From Tannerella sp. (GTDB lineage: Bacteria > Bacteroidota > Bacteroidia > Bacteroidales > Tannerellaceae), in assembly GCA_031275525.1 (NCBI GenBank), contig JAISOP010000291.1, positions 1-6,729 of the forward strand: DNA of 6,729 nucleotides. Direction: 5' to 3'. The stretch's first letter is position 1; every line of letters starts with the position of its first letter. The position numbers were made by a program, and so were the translations under genes. This document shows, in pieces, positions 5,872 to 6,729 of this stretch. The notes under the pieces were generated by a model. That model did not search any database. It was not told where the DNA came from and saw only the letters and a list, made by a program, of their open reading frames with translations.

Positions 5872-6729
5872 CTACTTCTTCTCGTAGAGCGTGACCGGTC
5901 CGGCAAGCCCCATCGACTGGTCGGGCTGGGGAGTGCGTCCCGGACGGCTGACCCACCAGGCGGCAGCCTGGTTGCCGGTCAGGGTCTTCATGTAGTTGCC
6001 CATTGTAGTAATCACCTGTATTTCCAGCGCATTGTCACCCGGTTTCAGTTTGTCCGAAAGATCGTACAGACGGTTGCCGTACCACGTCACACCACAGTCC
6101 CGGCCGTTGACCTTCACCTCCGATATGCCGTACACTTTTCCCAGGTTCAGAAGGACCGCCCCGGCGTTCTCCACACGGAGATTTTTCCGGTAAACGGCAG
6201 CGCCCGTAAAGTACAGGTGTTCCGTTTCCTTGAGGTCTATCAGCTCGTTCATCCGCAGGGTTTTCACCGAACCGTCCATGCTGTGGCGCAGTTCCACGTC
6301 CCAGCCTTCCAGTTTTTGCAGGTTTCCGCCCGTGACCGGCAGCGGACGCCACGGCTCGCCCTTTTCTTCCCCGTCAAAAACAAGGATACGCGAATCGGCA
6401 GGCCCGAGGTACAGATCGAAAACGCCCTGCGGGTTGAGTTCGATACGGTAACGCTTGCCGGTATCCGGATCCCATACCCAGGGAAATTTGCCCGAGGTGA
6501 CGGCCTTCGGGAAGGCAATCCGGGTACGGTGTTCGCGGTGCAGGTGGGCGTTGACAAAGAAGAAGAACTCCGAACGGTCGTCCCGGATATAGCGGTTGAC
6601 CATCACATAAGGGTCGGGCTTTTCGATGGTGACGAAGGGCGCCAGGCCGTATTGCTGCTGAATGGCGGGGTACCATGCCATAAAATCATTGTCTCCGGGC
6701 TTCTTCAGCAGGACGAAACGCCCGGGGAA
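5872..6729 (-). CDS. Large glycoside hydrolase, C-terminal part (GH106-like / GH2 sugar-binding fold)
   Basis: This is the C-terminal 285 residues of a minus-strand gene whose 5' end lies beyond the right edge; the frame stays open to the last base, so the Met codon at 6679-6681 is internal. Numbering from the edge, residues about 30-118 (VMVNRYIRDD, FFFFVNAHLH, FPWVWDPDTGKRYRI, FDLYLGPADSRILVFDG) resemble the accessory beta domain that follows the catalytic barrel in GH106 alpha-L-rhamnosidases. Residues about 170-283 (LYFTGAAVYRKNLRV, LNLGKVYGISEVKVNGRDCGVTW, LKPGDNALEIQV, MGLAGPVTLY) form a GH2-type galactose-binding-like jelly roll with its usual closing GLxGPV-like motif. The catalytic domain is outside the window, so activity and signal peptide cannot be judged. 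It is convergent with susCD and probably belongs to the same glycan-use locus but a separate transcript. That it is a hydrolase is likely; GH106 specifically is moderate. A GH2-type or other family with the same C-terminal domains is the alternative. Confidence 0.85.
   Translation of the reverse strand, partial: FPGRFVLLKKPGDNDFMAWYPAIQQQYGLAPFVTIEKPDPYVMVNRYIRDDRSEFFFFVNAHLHREHRTRIAFPKAVTSGKFPWVWDPDTGKRYRIELNPQGVFDLYLGPADSRILVFDGEEKGEPWRPLPVTGGNLQKLEGWDVELRHSMDGSVKTLRMNELIDLKETEHLYFTGAAVYRKNLRVENAGAVLLNLGKVYGISEVKVNGRDCGVTWYGNRLYDLSDKLKPGDNALEIQVITTMGNYMKTLTGNQAAAWWVSRPGRTPQPDQSMGLAGPVTLYEKK

Overview
The window looks like a chromosomal segment from a member of the Bacteroidales. The evidence is an adjacent SusC/SusD pair, absence of Shine-Dalgarno-like leaders, AT-rich start regions, one TAnnTTTG-type promoter element, and moderately GC-rich coding sequence. 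A Tannerellaceae/Parabacteroides-like host is plausible, but I cannot fix the genus from this sequence alone.

Layout. Positions 1-843 contain no convincing gene. They hold a dense set of repeats and dyads: a 23-bp tandem array built of nested palindromes (1-120), a pair of competing small hairpins (177-211), a perfect hairpin with 23-bp arms (222-271), a 9-bp tandem repeat (301-332), a Bacteroidetes-type -7 box (400-407), a run of 12 G (525-536), a small hairpin (605-619) and a long imperfect inverted repeat (659-753). Next come susC (844-4161) and susD (4189-5715), 27 bp apart on the + strand and almost certainly one operon. A strong bidirectional terminator (5748-5787) closes the operon. 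It is followed by an AATG microsatellite, two short dyads, and the 3' part of a convergent minus-strand gene (5872 to beyond 6729). That gene encodes the C-terminal region of a large glycoside hydrolase that looks most like the GH106 (alpha-L-rhamnosidase)/GH2-sugar-binding-domain group.

Functional reading. The set is the core of a polysaccharide utilisation locus (PUL). The SusD-like lipoprotein captures a glycan on the cell surface, the SusC-like TonB-dependent transporter imports oligosaccharides across the outer membrane, and the neighbouring hydrolase probably trims the glycan. If the GH106-like reading holds, a rhamnose-containing glycan (plant pectin or a similar polymer) is a reasonable substrate guess, but this is inference. 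No regulator (hybrid two-component system, SusR, or ECF sigma/anti-sigma pair) is visible. The SusC has no N-terminal STN signalling domain, so trans-envelope signalling through this transporter is unlikely.

Novelty. The coding part is ordinary for Bacteroidetes. The part most worth a second look is the 843-bp gene-free upstream region, especially the palindromic tandem array at its left edge and the G12 tract downstream of a promoter-like element. I see no clear new biological system.
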